A DNA stretch of 34,421 nucleotides. Origin: an uncultured Pelagibacteraceae bacterium. GTDB lineage: Bacteria > Pseudomonadota > Alphaproteobacteria > Pelagibacterales > Pelagibacteraceae. The position numbers were made by a program, and so were the translations under genes. Every line of letters starts with the position of its first letter. Within the stretch, counting starts at the first letter, position 1. Shown here piece after piece: positions 27,134 through 33,612 of the stretch. The stretch covers positions 1-34,421 of the forward strand of contig CACHFK010000007.1 in the NCBI GenBank assembly GCA_902579085.1, in the 5' to 3' direction. The notes below the pieces were generated by a model. The model saw nothing but the letters and a program-made list of their open reading frames with translations. It was not told where the DNA came from and made no database searches.

Positions 27134-28404
27134 TTTAAAAAAGTATTTTCCACTTCTTTTTCAGAAATATTAAAACTATTTTCTACCCATAAATTTTCTA
27201 GAGATTTAAGTTTTTGACCAAGTTCTTTACCTTCTTTCAAATTATATTTTTCCATTATAACTTTAGCCTTAATGGGAAATTTTGGTTTTTCTAAGTTTTC
27301 AAAATATTTTTTTAATTCTATTAATTTGTTATTATTTTTATTAGATCTAAATAATTGAAAATCTAATAAATCTATTAAATATGACTTGCCATGATAATAA
27401 AATAATTTATGTAAATTTTTTTTAGAAAAAGTATTTTTGTTATTAGAATTTTTGTGTATTTCTTTTAAAAAATTAATTCTTAATTTAGCTTCATTAGACA
27501 TATTGAATTTGAAGAGAAAAAATTCAGAATTATCTGTTTCATCGATTATAAATAAAGACAGTATGAATATAAAATCTTTTTTTAAAACTTCAGTTTTATA
27601 TTTTTTTTTTAGTTTTTTTAGTATATCTATATTTTTTAATTGAGGAAAAATAAGTAAGATTATATCTTTGCAAAATTTGTCTTCGTAAATATTAATAAAT
27701 CCATCAGAAATAACTAATTTTTTTAATTCATCTATCAGTCTTTCTTTAGATAATTTAATAACACCGCTAATGTTTTGTTTAATTATTTTTTTTACGTTTT
27801 GTTTATGTTCATGTCTGCTGTAGTTAAGGAAAAATCTAACATATCTTAGAATTCTTAGATAATCCTCTTTTATTCTTTTTTCTGGGTCTCCAATAAATTC
27901 GATTTTTCCATTTTTTAAATCTTTAACACCGTCATTTGGATCAAACAAATTACCTTCTTTATCGGCATAAATTGAATTAAATGTAAAATCTCTACGAAGA
28001 GCATCTTCAGTCCAGTTGTTAGTAAATTCAACAACAGCATGTCTTCCATCTGTTGAAATATCTTTTCTAAGAGAAGTAATTTCAAAGTTTTTTTTATCTA
28101 TATGAGCAGTTATTGTTCCATGCTCTACTCCAGTCTCAAAAAAATTTATATTATTACTTTTCAGACTTTCTTTGATTTCATTAGGTTTAAGATTTGTTGC
28201 TAAATCAATGTCATCAATTTTTTCATTATTCAAAATTTTTCTTACGCATCCCCCAACATATCTAATTTCACTTGAATCGTTGAAATTTGAAATAACTTTA
28301 AAAAGTTCTAAAATTTTAGTATTTTTTGAAATTTCTAAAAAAGATTTATCTTTAGAACTTAAAACTTTTTTTGAACTAAAAATTTTGGTTAAAATATTTT
28401 TCAT
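27130..28404 (-). CDS. cca: CCA tRNA nucleotidyltransferase / PcnB-family nucleotidyltransferase
   Basis: This 424-residue class II nucleotidyltransferase is expected to add or repair the 3' CCA of tRNAs. The catalytic core has [23 protein letters not shown], with D-I-D as metal ligands. [35 protein letters not shown] and [15 protein letters not shown] follow. The GGxVRD motif reads GGCVRK, a departure from the usual Asp. CCA addition versus poly(A) polymerase activity is not certain from reading. The C-terminal half is divergent and Lys/Asn-rich. The ATG lies only 3 nt after a tRNA-Gln gene on the same strand, leaving no room for a ribosome binding site outside the tRNA. Confidence 0.9.
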   Translation of the reverse strand: MKNILTKIFSSKKVLSSKDKSFLEISKNTKILELFKVISNFNDSSEIRYVGGCVRKILNNEKIDDIDLATNLKPNEIKESLKSNNINFFETGVEHGTITAHIDKKNFEITSLRKDISTDGRHAVVEFTNNWTEDALRRDFTFNSIYADKEGNLFDPNDGVKDLKNGKIEFIGDPEKRIKEDYLRILRYVRFFLNYSRHEHKQNVKKIIKQNISGVIKLSKERLIDELKKLVISDGFINIYEDKFCKDIILLIFPQLKNIDILKKLKKKYKTEVLKKDFIFILSLFIIDETDNSEFFLFKFNMSNEAKLRINFLKEIHKNSNNKNTFSKKNLHKLFYYHGKSYLIDLLDFQLFRSNKNNNKLIELKKYFENLEKPKFPIKAKVIMEKYNLKEGKELGQKLKSLENLWVENSFNISEKEVENTFLN

Positions 28405-28407
28405 AAT

Positions 28408-28481
28408 TGGCTGGGGTGCTAGGATTCGAACCTAGGATGGCGGTACCAAAAACCGCTGCCTTACCACTTGGCTACACCCCA
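28408..28481 (-). tRNA. tRNA-Gln (anticodon UUG), CCA encoded
   Basis: The minus strand folds into a complete cloverleaf of 74 nt including encoded CCA. The acceptor stem is TGGGGTG/CACCCCA, and the D arm is GCC/GGC around a GGTAA loop. The anticodon stem GCGGT/ACCGC has loop TTTTGGT (anticodon TTG). The T arm is CTAGG/CCTAG with loop TTCGAAT, then discriminator G and CCA. The weak U1-A72 pair is typical of bacterial tRNA-Gln. It lies 32 nt after the ispE stop and 3 nt before the start of the CCA-enzyme gene. Confidence 0.97.
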
Positions 28482-28491
28482 AAATTAATTT

Positions 28492-28500
28492 CGTATAACA
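28492..28500 (-). promoter_or_regulatory. Possible extended -10 promoter for tRNA-Gln
   Basis: Read on the minus strand, TGTTATACG matches the extended -10 form TGnTAtaaT in most positions. It would start transcription a few bases before the mature tRNA 5' end at 28481. No -35 is evident; the upstream sequence is a run of nine T. Read-through from ispE is an alternative. Confidence 0.33.
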
Positions 28501-28513
28501 CAAAAAAAAAGCT

Positions 28514-29356
28514 TTATATAGTTTTAGATAAAATACACCAATAGTTTTTATATTTTTTATTTAATTTTTTAATTGCGTTTAATCCTGCTTTTTTACTAAC
28601 AAAATATCCTACCATAGTCGATCCTGAACCTGTCATATTTATAAATAAAATGTTGTCTAATTTTTCCATAAATATCTTAATTTTTTTCAATTTTGGATAC
28701 TTTCTAAATGCTGGATCTTCTAGATCATTTCTCAAATTTGAAAGAAATTTGTAATTTATATTTATTCTCTTACTAACTTTGAAAATTGGTTTAGAAAAAC
28801 ATTTTACATTATTATATATGGTTTTTGTAGAACATCCAAAATTTGGCTTAACTAATAATGTATATAAATTGATTTTATTATTTATATTTTTTATTTCTCC
28901 GTTTCCATACAAGATTGATGAACTATTTTGCATACCTATAACTACATCAGATCCAATTTTTGAAGAAATCTTAAGAATATCCTTAGAACTTAATTTTAAT
29001 TTTTGATCTTTAATCAAAAATTTCAACAAAGAAGATGCATTCATTGATCCTCCACCCATTCCAGATTTTTGAGGTATTTTTTTATTAATTTTTATTAAAT
29101 ATTTTTGGTCTGGAAGTTTATTTTTTATTATTTTTAATAAATTTGAAATAGTATTATTTTTAGAAATTCCTTTTGAAAATTTACCATAAAATACTACTTT
29201 GTGATTTCTACTATTTACTTTTTTTATAGAGATTTCATCATGTAAGTTGATAAATGAAAATAAACTTTCTATTTTGTGGAAATTAGATTTAAGCTTATTC
29301 AAAATTCCGAGCGAGATATTTATTTTTGCGTAAGATTTTATCTTGTTGCTCTTCAT
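28514..29356 (-). CDS. ispE: 4-diphosphocytidyl-2-C-methyl-D-erythritol kinase
   Basis: IspE phosphorylates CDP-methylerythritol in the non-mevalonate isoprenoid pathway, which feeds ubiquinone and undecaprenyl carriers. The 280-residue GHMP kinase has the N-terminal SYAKINISLGI with catalytic Lys, the ATP-binding loop IPQKSGMGGGSMNASSLL, the SKIGSDVVIGM segment with catalytic Asp, and the C-terminal NMTGSGSTMVGYF. The GHMP loop normally reads GGGSSDAA or GGGSADAA; here GGGSMNAS is unusual. The ATG overlaps the stop of the TPR gene upstream, an order common in Alphaproteobacteria. Confidence 0.93.
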   Translation of the reverse strand: MKSNKIKSYAKINISLGILNKLKSNFHKIESLFSFINLHDEISIKKVNSRNHKVVFYGKFSKGISKNNTISNLLKIIKNKLPDQKYLIKINKKIPQKSGMGGGSMNASSLLKFLIKDQKLKLSSKDILKISSKIGSDVVIGMQNSSSILYGNGEIKNINNKINLYTLLVKPNFGCSTKTIYNNVKCFSKPIFKVSKRININYKFLSNLRNDLEDPAFRKYPKLKKIKIFMEKLDNILFINMTGSGSTMVGYFVSKKAGLNAIKKLNKKYKNYWCILSKTI

Positions 29357-31029
29357 AATCTAAATTTTTTGGGTCCATTTAGTAATTTATTTTGAATACT
29401 TTTTTTCATTTTTTCTTCTGTATCATCAAATTCTAATACATTTTTCCAAAAATAATGGGCTTCTAACTTTCTATCTAATTGCCATAACACATCTCCATAA
29501 TGATCATTAACAATTGGATCTTCTGGCATTAATTCTAAAGCTCTTCGTAGATATTTTTCTGCTGTGTGATAATCTCCTATTAAATAATATCCCCAACCTA
29601 CAGAGTCTGTAATATATGGATCATTTTCTTTTTCATTATATGCTTGCTCCAGCATTTGGATTGCTTCTTTTATTTTATAATTTCTCTCAAGCCAGCTGTA
29701 AGCTAAATAATTCAATGTGTAAGCATCGTTGGGCCTAATCTCTAATGATTTTAATAAATCTTTATCTGCTTTTTTGTAATCGCCTATTCTTTCAAAAGAT
29801 CCACCTCTTCTATAAAGGACATCGGCAAATGTAGAAGAGTTTTTATCAATTTTCGATAAAACTTTAGAATAATATTTGATTGCTTTCTCATAATTTTGAA
29901 ATTTTTTGTAAATATTTGCTGTATCATATAAAATTTTGTTAGAAGGATTTTTAAATGAACTTATACTATTTTCAATGTAAGTTAATGCTTCCTCTTCACC
30001 TTTTTGTTCTATCAAAAATTGAGTTTTTTTTTTAATTTTATACCAATAGTAAATCTCATTTTCATCAGTAAATTTTTCTAAAATTTTATTTGCTAATGTA
30101 AAATTATTATTCAAATGATAATTCTCAGCGAGCAAGGACAAATTAAAATAAAATTTAGGGTTGAAATAATTTGATATATTTAAATAAAAGTTCGATTCTT
30201 TAAATTTATCTTGTGAAGAATACAGATTGGAAATTAAGAAAAAAAATTCGCCCAATAAATCATTTTCGTTTTTACATGAAAAATAATGATTAAATTTATT
30301 ATAATCATTTTCTTCAATCCATTTTTTGGACTGTGATATTAACAAGCTACTTTTTAAAGGTTTAATTGTATTTGAAATTTCTTTTGCAATTTTATGATTT
30401 TTATTTTCAATAATATTCCCTAGATAAAAAAATAGATATCTTGAATAATCACTTTCAGGAGAATTAATTAAATTTAAAAAATTTGAATTAGTTTTACTTG
30501 AGCTTAAATAGCAATTTTGAAAAGCATTTGTAATTAAATCAATTCTTCCTAAATTTCTGTCATTATTATTAATTTTTTTATTTTGAAATAAATAAATATA
30601 ACTCTCTAAAGATTTAATAATAACAAATTCGTATGTTCCTTGTTCCTGAAAAGTTTGAAGTTTTTTTAATCTTCTATTGGCTTGTTTAAATTTTTTTTTT
30701 TTTAAACTATCTAACATCAGTAAAAGATTGGCTTCAAAAAAACCTGAATTATTTGAACTTTTTATTTGTTTAATGGCTTTTTTAATTTGTCCATCTAATA
30801 CTAAAGAGAATACATACTCTTTTAAAAAATTATCATGTTTATTAATTAAAAATTTTGAAGAATTAAAAAATTTAATAGCTTCATCATTTTTTTGAATATT
30901 AGAGGAAACTAAAGCTGAAAAGTAATTTGATAAATACTTCTGGTTGAATTGATTTTCGCCAGTTGTTTTTGAAATAGCACTATTCTGATATAGTATTAAA
31001 ATTAATATAATAAATATTTTTAAACGCAT
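29353..31029 (-). CDS. Exported tetratricopeptide-repeat protein
   Basis: This 558-residue protein begins with a signal peptide (MRLKIFIILILILYQNSAIS), so it is probably periplasmic or membrane-anchored. Helical repeats run through it, and clear TPR units appear from about residue 370: NYEKAIKYYSKVLSKIDK, RIGDYKKADKDLLKSLEIRP, the KIKEAIQMLEQAYNEKEND segment, and GDYHTAEKYLRRALELMPED. TPRs are protein-binding scaffolds; the partner is unknown. It is the first gene of a minus-strand unit with ispE, tRNA-Gln and the CCA enzyme. The start is only 10 bp from the divergent udg start. A TPR gene before ispE is a recurring alphaproteobacterial arrangement, but no function follows from it. Confidence 0.85.
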   Translation of the reverse strand: MRLKIFIILILILYQNSAISKTTGENQFNQKYLSNYFSALVSSNIQKNDEAIKFFNSSKFLINKHDNFLKEYVFSLVLDGQIKKAIKQIKSSNNSGFFEANLLLMLDSLKKKKFKQANRRLKKLQTFQEQGTYEFVIIKSLESYIYLFQNKKINNNDRNLGRIDLITNAFQNCYLSSSKTNSNFLNLINSPESDYSRYLFFYLGNIIENKNHKIAKEISNTIKPLKSSLLISQSKKWIEENDYNKFNHYFSCKNENDLLGEFFFLISNLYSSQDKFKESNFYLNISNYFNPKFYFNLSLLAENYHLNNNFTLANKILEKFTDENEIYYWYKIKKKTQFLIEQKGEEEALTYIENSISSFKNPSNKILYDTANIYKKFQNYEKAIKYYSKVLSKIDKNSSTFADVLYRRGGSFERIGDYKKADKDLLKSLEIRPNDAYTLNYLAYSWLERNYKIKEAIQMLEQAYNEKENDPYITDSVGWGYYLIGDYHTAEKYLRRALELMPEDPIVNDHYGDVLWQLDRKLEAHYFWKNVLEFDDTEEKMKKSIQNKLLNGPKKFRL

Positions 31030-31034
31030 ATAAT
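31029..31034 (+). promoter_or_regulatory. Possible -10 box TATAAT just before udg
   Basis: A perfect TATAAT ends 5 nt before the udg ATG at 31040, which would give an essentially leaderless mRNA. No convincing -35 is present at 17 bp. It lies across the TPR-gene start codon on the other strand. Confidence 0.33.
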
Positions 31035-31039
31035 ATTTT

Positions 31040-31741
31040 ATGACTTCAGAAGGAAAAAATCAAAGCAACAACATCAATTCAGAAACTAATTTAAATTATA
31101 ACAAGTACATATTTGCTGATAAGCCAATAAATAGATTTAAAACTAAACCAAAAGTAGAAGATATATCGATAAAATTAGATGAATTATGTAATGAAATTAA
31201 AAAAATAGATAACTGTGAATTAAAGAAAAATGCTAAAAAAATAGTTTTTAATGATGGTGATTTTAGAAGCAAAATCATGATTGTTGGTGAAGGTCCTGGG
31301 CAAAAAGAAGATGAGGTTGGGAAACCTTTTGTTGGTGATGCTGGAATACTTTTAAACAAAATGTTAAAATCAATTAATATTGAGAGACAAAATGTTTACA
31401 TTACAAATGTAGTGAATTATAGACCTCCAAATAATAGAAAACCAGAACCTATAGAAATAACAAAATATTCAAATTTTTTAAGAAAGCACATTTCAATTAT
31501 TGATCCAAAAATATTAATATTAATGGGTAGCACAGCGATGGAATCTATATTTGGCTCAAATATAAAAATTACAAAAGAAAGAGGATCATGGAAAGACATA
31601 ATTATTAACAACAAAACTTACCTTTGTATGATTACCTTTCATCCTGCTTATCTATTAAGGCAACCTGAAAACAAAAAGTACTCATGGACAGATTTAAAAG
31701 AAATAAGAAAAAAAATTGACCAATTAAATATAAGTTTATAA
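31040..31741 (+). CDS. Uracil-DNA glycosylase, family 4-like, with reduced Fe-S ligands
   Basis: This 233-residue protein removes uracil from DNA at the first step of base excision repair, by family homology. The catalytic-region motif GEGPGQKEDEVGKPFVGDAG (about 83-102) corresponds to GEAPGxxED. ITNVVNYRPPNNRKP and TFHPAYLLRQPE (the HPA motif) follow as expected. Family 4 enzymes usually hold a [4Fe-4S] cluster with four cysteines. Here only C59 is at a ligand position; the others appear as I56, Y127 and Y143. A polar N-terminal extension of about 35 residues precedes the domain. It is followed by a tiny membrane-peptide gene and rnhB. Confidence 0.88.
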   Translation: MTSEGKNQSNNINSETNLNYNKYIFADKPINRFKTKPKVEDISIKLDELCNEIKKIDNCELKKNAKKIVFNDGDFRSKIMIVGEGPGQKEDEVGKPFVGDAGILLNKMLKSINIERQNVYITNVVNYRPPNNRKPEPIEITKYSNFLRKHISIIDPKILILMGSTAMESIFGSNIKITKERGSWKDIIINNKTYLCMITFHPAYLLRQPENKKYSWTDLKEIRKKIDQLNISL

Positions 31742-31750
31742 ATTATTAAA

Positions 31751-31885
31751 ATGATAGAATTGCATAAAAAATATGTAAAATGGTGGCAGAAAAAATTTAA
31801 TATATCAGACTATGCTACATTGTGGTTAACTTTTATTAAAGGGTTAATTATCGGTTTGTTAATTTACCATTTCTTTTTTGTTTAA
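31751..31885 (+). CDS. Small single-pass membrane peptide (44 aa), unknown
   Basis: An ATG at 31751 opens a frame of 44 residues ending in TAA, whose last base is the first base of the rnhB ATG (TAATG). The peptide has a basic, aromatic N-terminus (MIELHKKYVKWWQKKFN) and one hydrophobic segment, about residues 22-44, ending in HFFFV. It would be a single-pass inner-membrane peptide with the N-terminus inside. It fills the only gap between udg and rnhB, and in this compact genome the one-base coupling suggests that it is a real gene. I do not recognise a family. No Shine-Dalgarno is visible. Confidence 0.6.
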   Translation: MIELHKKYVKWWQKKFNISDYATLWLTFIKGLIIGLLIYHFFFV

Positions 31886-32466
31886 TGAAAAAGATTATTG
31901 CTGGTGTAGATGAAGTTGGTAGGGGCAGTTTAATTGGGCCTGTTTATGCTGCAGCAGTTATTTTAAATAACGGTATTGATAAAAAAAAAATAAAAGACTC
32001 AAAAAAATTATCTAAAACTAATCGTGAAAATTTAGAAAAATATATTAAGAAAAATTCTTATTGGGCTATAGGATCTGCATCTCTAATTGAGATAAACAAG
32101 CTCAATATTTTAAATGCAAGTTTACTTGCAATGAAAAGGGCCATTAAAAAACTAAAGAAAAAACCTACATTAGTATTAATCGATGGAAACAAACTTCCTA
32201 AAATAAAGAATTATAAACTTAAAAGTATAATTAAAGGAGATCAAAAAATTTCTGAAATTTCAGCAGCATCAATAATTGCAAAAGTTTCAAGGGATCGCCT
32301 AATTACAAATATATCAAAAAAATTTAAAAAATATAGTTGGTCAAAAAATGCTGGCTACGGAACTAGCGATCATATACTTGCTATCAAAAAGCATGGAGTA
32401 ACCAAATTTCATAGAAAAACTTTCAAGCCTATACACAATATATTGAGTCTAAAAAAAATGAGATAA
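31885..32466 (+). CDS. rnhB: Ribonuclease HII
   Basis: RnhB cleaves RNA in RNA-DNA hybrids and starts removal of misincorporated ribonucleotides. The 193-residue enzyme has AGVDEVGRGSLIGPVYAAAV at the N-terminus with the first two acidic catalytic residues. VLIDGNKLP supplies the third, and KGDQKISEISAASIIAKVSRD and KNAGYGTSDH follow. Length is normal. rnhB immediately before ccrM is a known alphaproteobacterial arrangement. It is coupled by one base to the small membrane-peptide gene upstream. Confidence 0.96.
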   Translation: MKKIIAGVDEVGRGSLIGPVYAAAVILNNGIDKKKIKDSKKLSKTNRENLEKYIKKNSYWAIGSASLIEINKLNILNASLLAMKRAIKKLKKKPTLVLIDGNKLPKIKNYKLKSIIKGDQKISEISAASIIAKVSRDRLITNISKKFKKYSWSKNAGYGTSDHILAIKKHGVTKFHRKTFKPIHNILSLKKMR

Positions 32467-32472
32467 CAAGAA

Positions 32473-32477
32473 GATTC
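32473..32477. promoter_or_regulatory. GANTC methylation site (GATTC) upstream of ccrM
   Basis: The first of three CcrM target sites in the 72-bp gap before ccrM; it lies upstream of the predicted -35 box. Confidence 0.6.
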
Positions 32478-32492
32478 AAATTAATTCAATCA

Positions 32493-32516
32493 CAGGTTGA
32501 CTGGGACTCTGACCTG
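32493..32516. repeat. Short inverted repeat CAGGT...ACCTG in ccrM promoter
   Basis: CAGGT at 32493-32497 pairs with ACCTG at 32512-32516 across 14 bp. The arms overlap the -35 box and the spacer of the predicted promoter, so it could be an operator. It also overlaps two imperfect 12-bp direct repeats (32498-32509 and 32510-32521, 9 of 12 identical), each ending in a GANTC site. Confidence 0.45.
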
Positions 32517-32525
32517 GAGTCTAAT
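32497..32525 (+). promoter_or_regulatory. Predicted ccrM promoter containing GANTC sites
   Basis: TTGACT (32497-32502) and TCTAAT (32520-32525) are 17 bp apart; each differs from the sigma-70 consensus at one position. Transcription would start near 32532, 7 nt before the ccrM ATG. GACTC (32505-32509) lies in the spacer and GAGTC (32517-32521) overlaps the -10 box, so methylation by the product could affect polymerase binding. Confidence 0.6.
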
Positions 32526-32538
32526 TGTTTTTTATAAA

Positions 32539-33612
32539 ATGATTAACTCAAAACTAACAAACAAAATTATTAACGGTGATAGTCTCAAAGAATTAAAAAA
32601 AATTCCAAGCGAAAGTTTTGATTTAATTTTTGCTGACCCTCCTTACAATTTACAATTAAAAAAAGTATTAAAAAGACCTGATGCATCTCAAGTGGATGCA
32701 GTTAATGATAAATGGGATAAATTCAAAAATTTTAAGAGCTACGATGATTTTACATTAAAATGGCTTAACGAATGTAAAAGAATTTTAAAAAAAGATGGAA
32801 CTATTTGGGTAATAGGCAGCTATCATAATATATTTAGAGTTGGTTGCAAAATTCAGGATCTAGGATTTTGGATATTAAATGATGTTATTTGGAACAAAAA
32901 CAATCCAATGCCAAATTTTAGAGGAACAAGATTTACAAATGCTCATGAAACTATAATTTGGGCCGCTAAAAGTGAAAAATCAAAATATACTTTTAACTAC
33001 CAGTCACTTAAATGCTTAAACGATGATCTTCAAATGCGATCAACATGGAATTTGCCAATTTGTAATGGAAATGAAAGACTAAAATATAATGGAAAAAAAG
33101 TTCACTCAACACAAAAACCTGAGTCTCTGCTTCATAGAATTATTCTAGCATCTACAAATAAAAACGATTTAATATTAGATCCCTTTTTAGGTACAGGAAC
33201 AACAGTTGTAGTATCAAAAAAACTAGGTAGAAATTATGTTGGAATAGAAAAGGAAAAAAAATATTTTGAAGCAGCAAATAAAAGAATTCTAAATGCAAAA
33301 GTTATAAAAGATGAATTTTTAGATACTTTGGAGAATAACAAATCAAAACCAAGAATACCTTTTGGATCACTGGTTGAAATGGGAGTAATAAAACCTGGCA
33401 CTGAAATCTATGATCAAAAGAAAAAGGTAAACGCAAAAATCATGGTAGATGGAAGTATAAAACATCAAGAATTTGAAGGTTCAATACATAAAATAGCAGC
33501 TAAAATTATAGGTACCGAGAGCTGTAATGGTTGGACTTATTGGCACTATCAGTCTGGAAATTTATTAAAACCAATTGATGAATTAAGACAAAGATTAAGA
33601 TCATCTAATTAA
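32539..33612 (+). CDS. ccrM: GANTC-specific adenine DNA methyltransferase (cell-cycle regulated type)
   Basis: CcrM methylates adenine in GANTC and is a conserved orphan methyltransferase of Alphaproteobacteria. From the ATG at 32539 the protein has 357 residues, almost exactly the usual CcrM length. A TTG at 32497 is rejected because it falls on the -35 box. It is a beta-class N6-adenine enzyme: DPPY at 33-36 in FADPPYNLQL comes first, and the SAM-binding DPFLGTGTT comes after the target-recognition region. The C-terminal domain (IPFGSLVEMGVIKPGTEIY, NGWTYWHYQSG) is the CcrM-specific DNA-binding extension. No restriction endonuclease gene is nearby. The stop overlaps that of the convergent FAD enzyme in TTAA. 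Confidence 0.96.
   Translation: MINSKLTNKIINGDSLKELKKIPSESFDLIFADPPYNLQLKKVLKRPDASQVDAVNDKWDKFKNFKSYDDFTLKWLNECKRILKKDGTIWVIGSYHNIFRVGCKIQDLGFWILNDVIWNKNNPMPNFRGTRFTNAHETIIWAAKSEKSKYTFNYQSLKCLNDDLQMRSTWNLPICNGNERLKYNGKKVHSTQKPESLLHRIILASTNKNDLILDPFLGTGTTVVVSKKLGRNYVGIEKEKKYFEAANKRILNAKVIKDEFLDTLENNKSKPRIPFGSLVEMGVIKPGTEIYDQKKKVNAKIMVDGSIKHQEFEGSIHKIAAKIIGTESCNGWTYWHYQSGNLLKPIDELRQRLRSSN

Noticed and set aside
28172-28435. Plus-strand frame of 87 codons opposite the CCA-enzyme start and running into the tRNA
   Set aside because: It is antisense to a well-supported gene, and its C-terminus is a translation of the tRNA complement, a known source of false proteins.
28502-28513. T-run after ispE as a Rho-independent terminator
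   Set aside because: No stable stem precedes the T-run; only a short AAGCTT palindrome is seen.
31096-31359. Minus-strand frame of 87 codons inside udg
   Set aside because: Antisense shadow of the glycosylase core.
32497-32538. TTG start for ccrM at 32497
   Set aside because: It coincides with the -35 box, and the ATG at 32539 gives the usual CcrM length.
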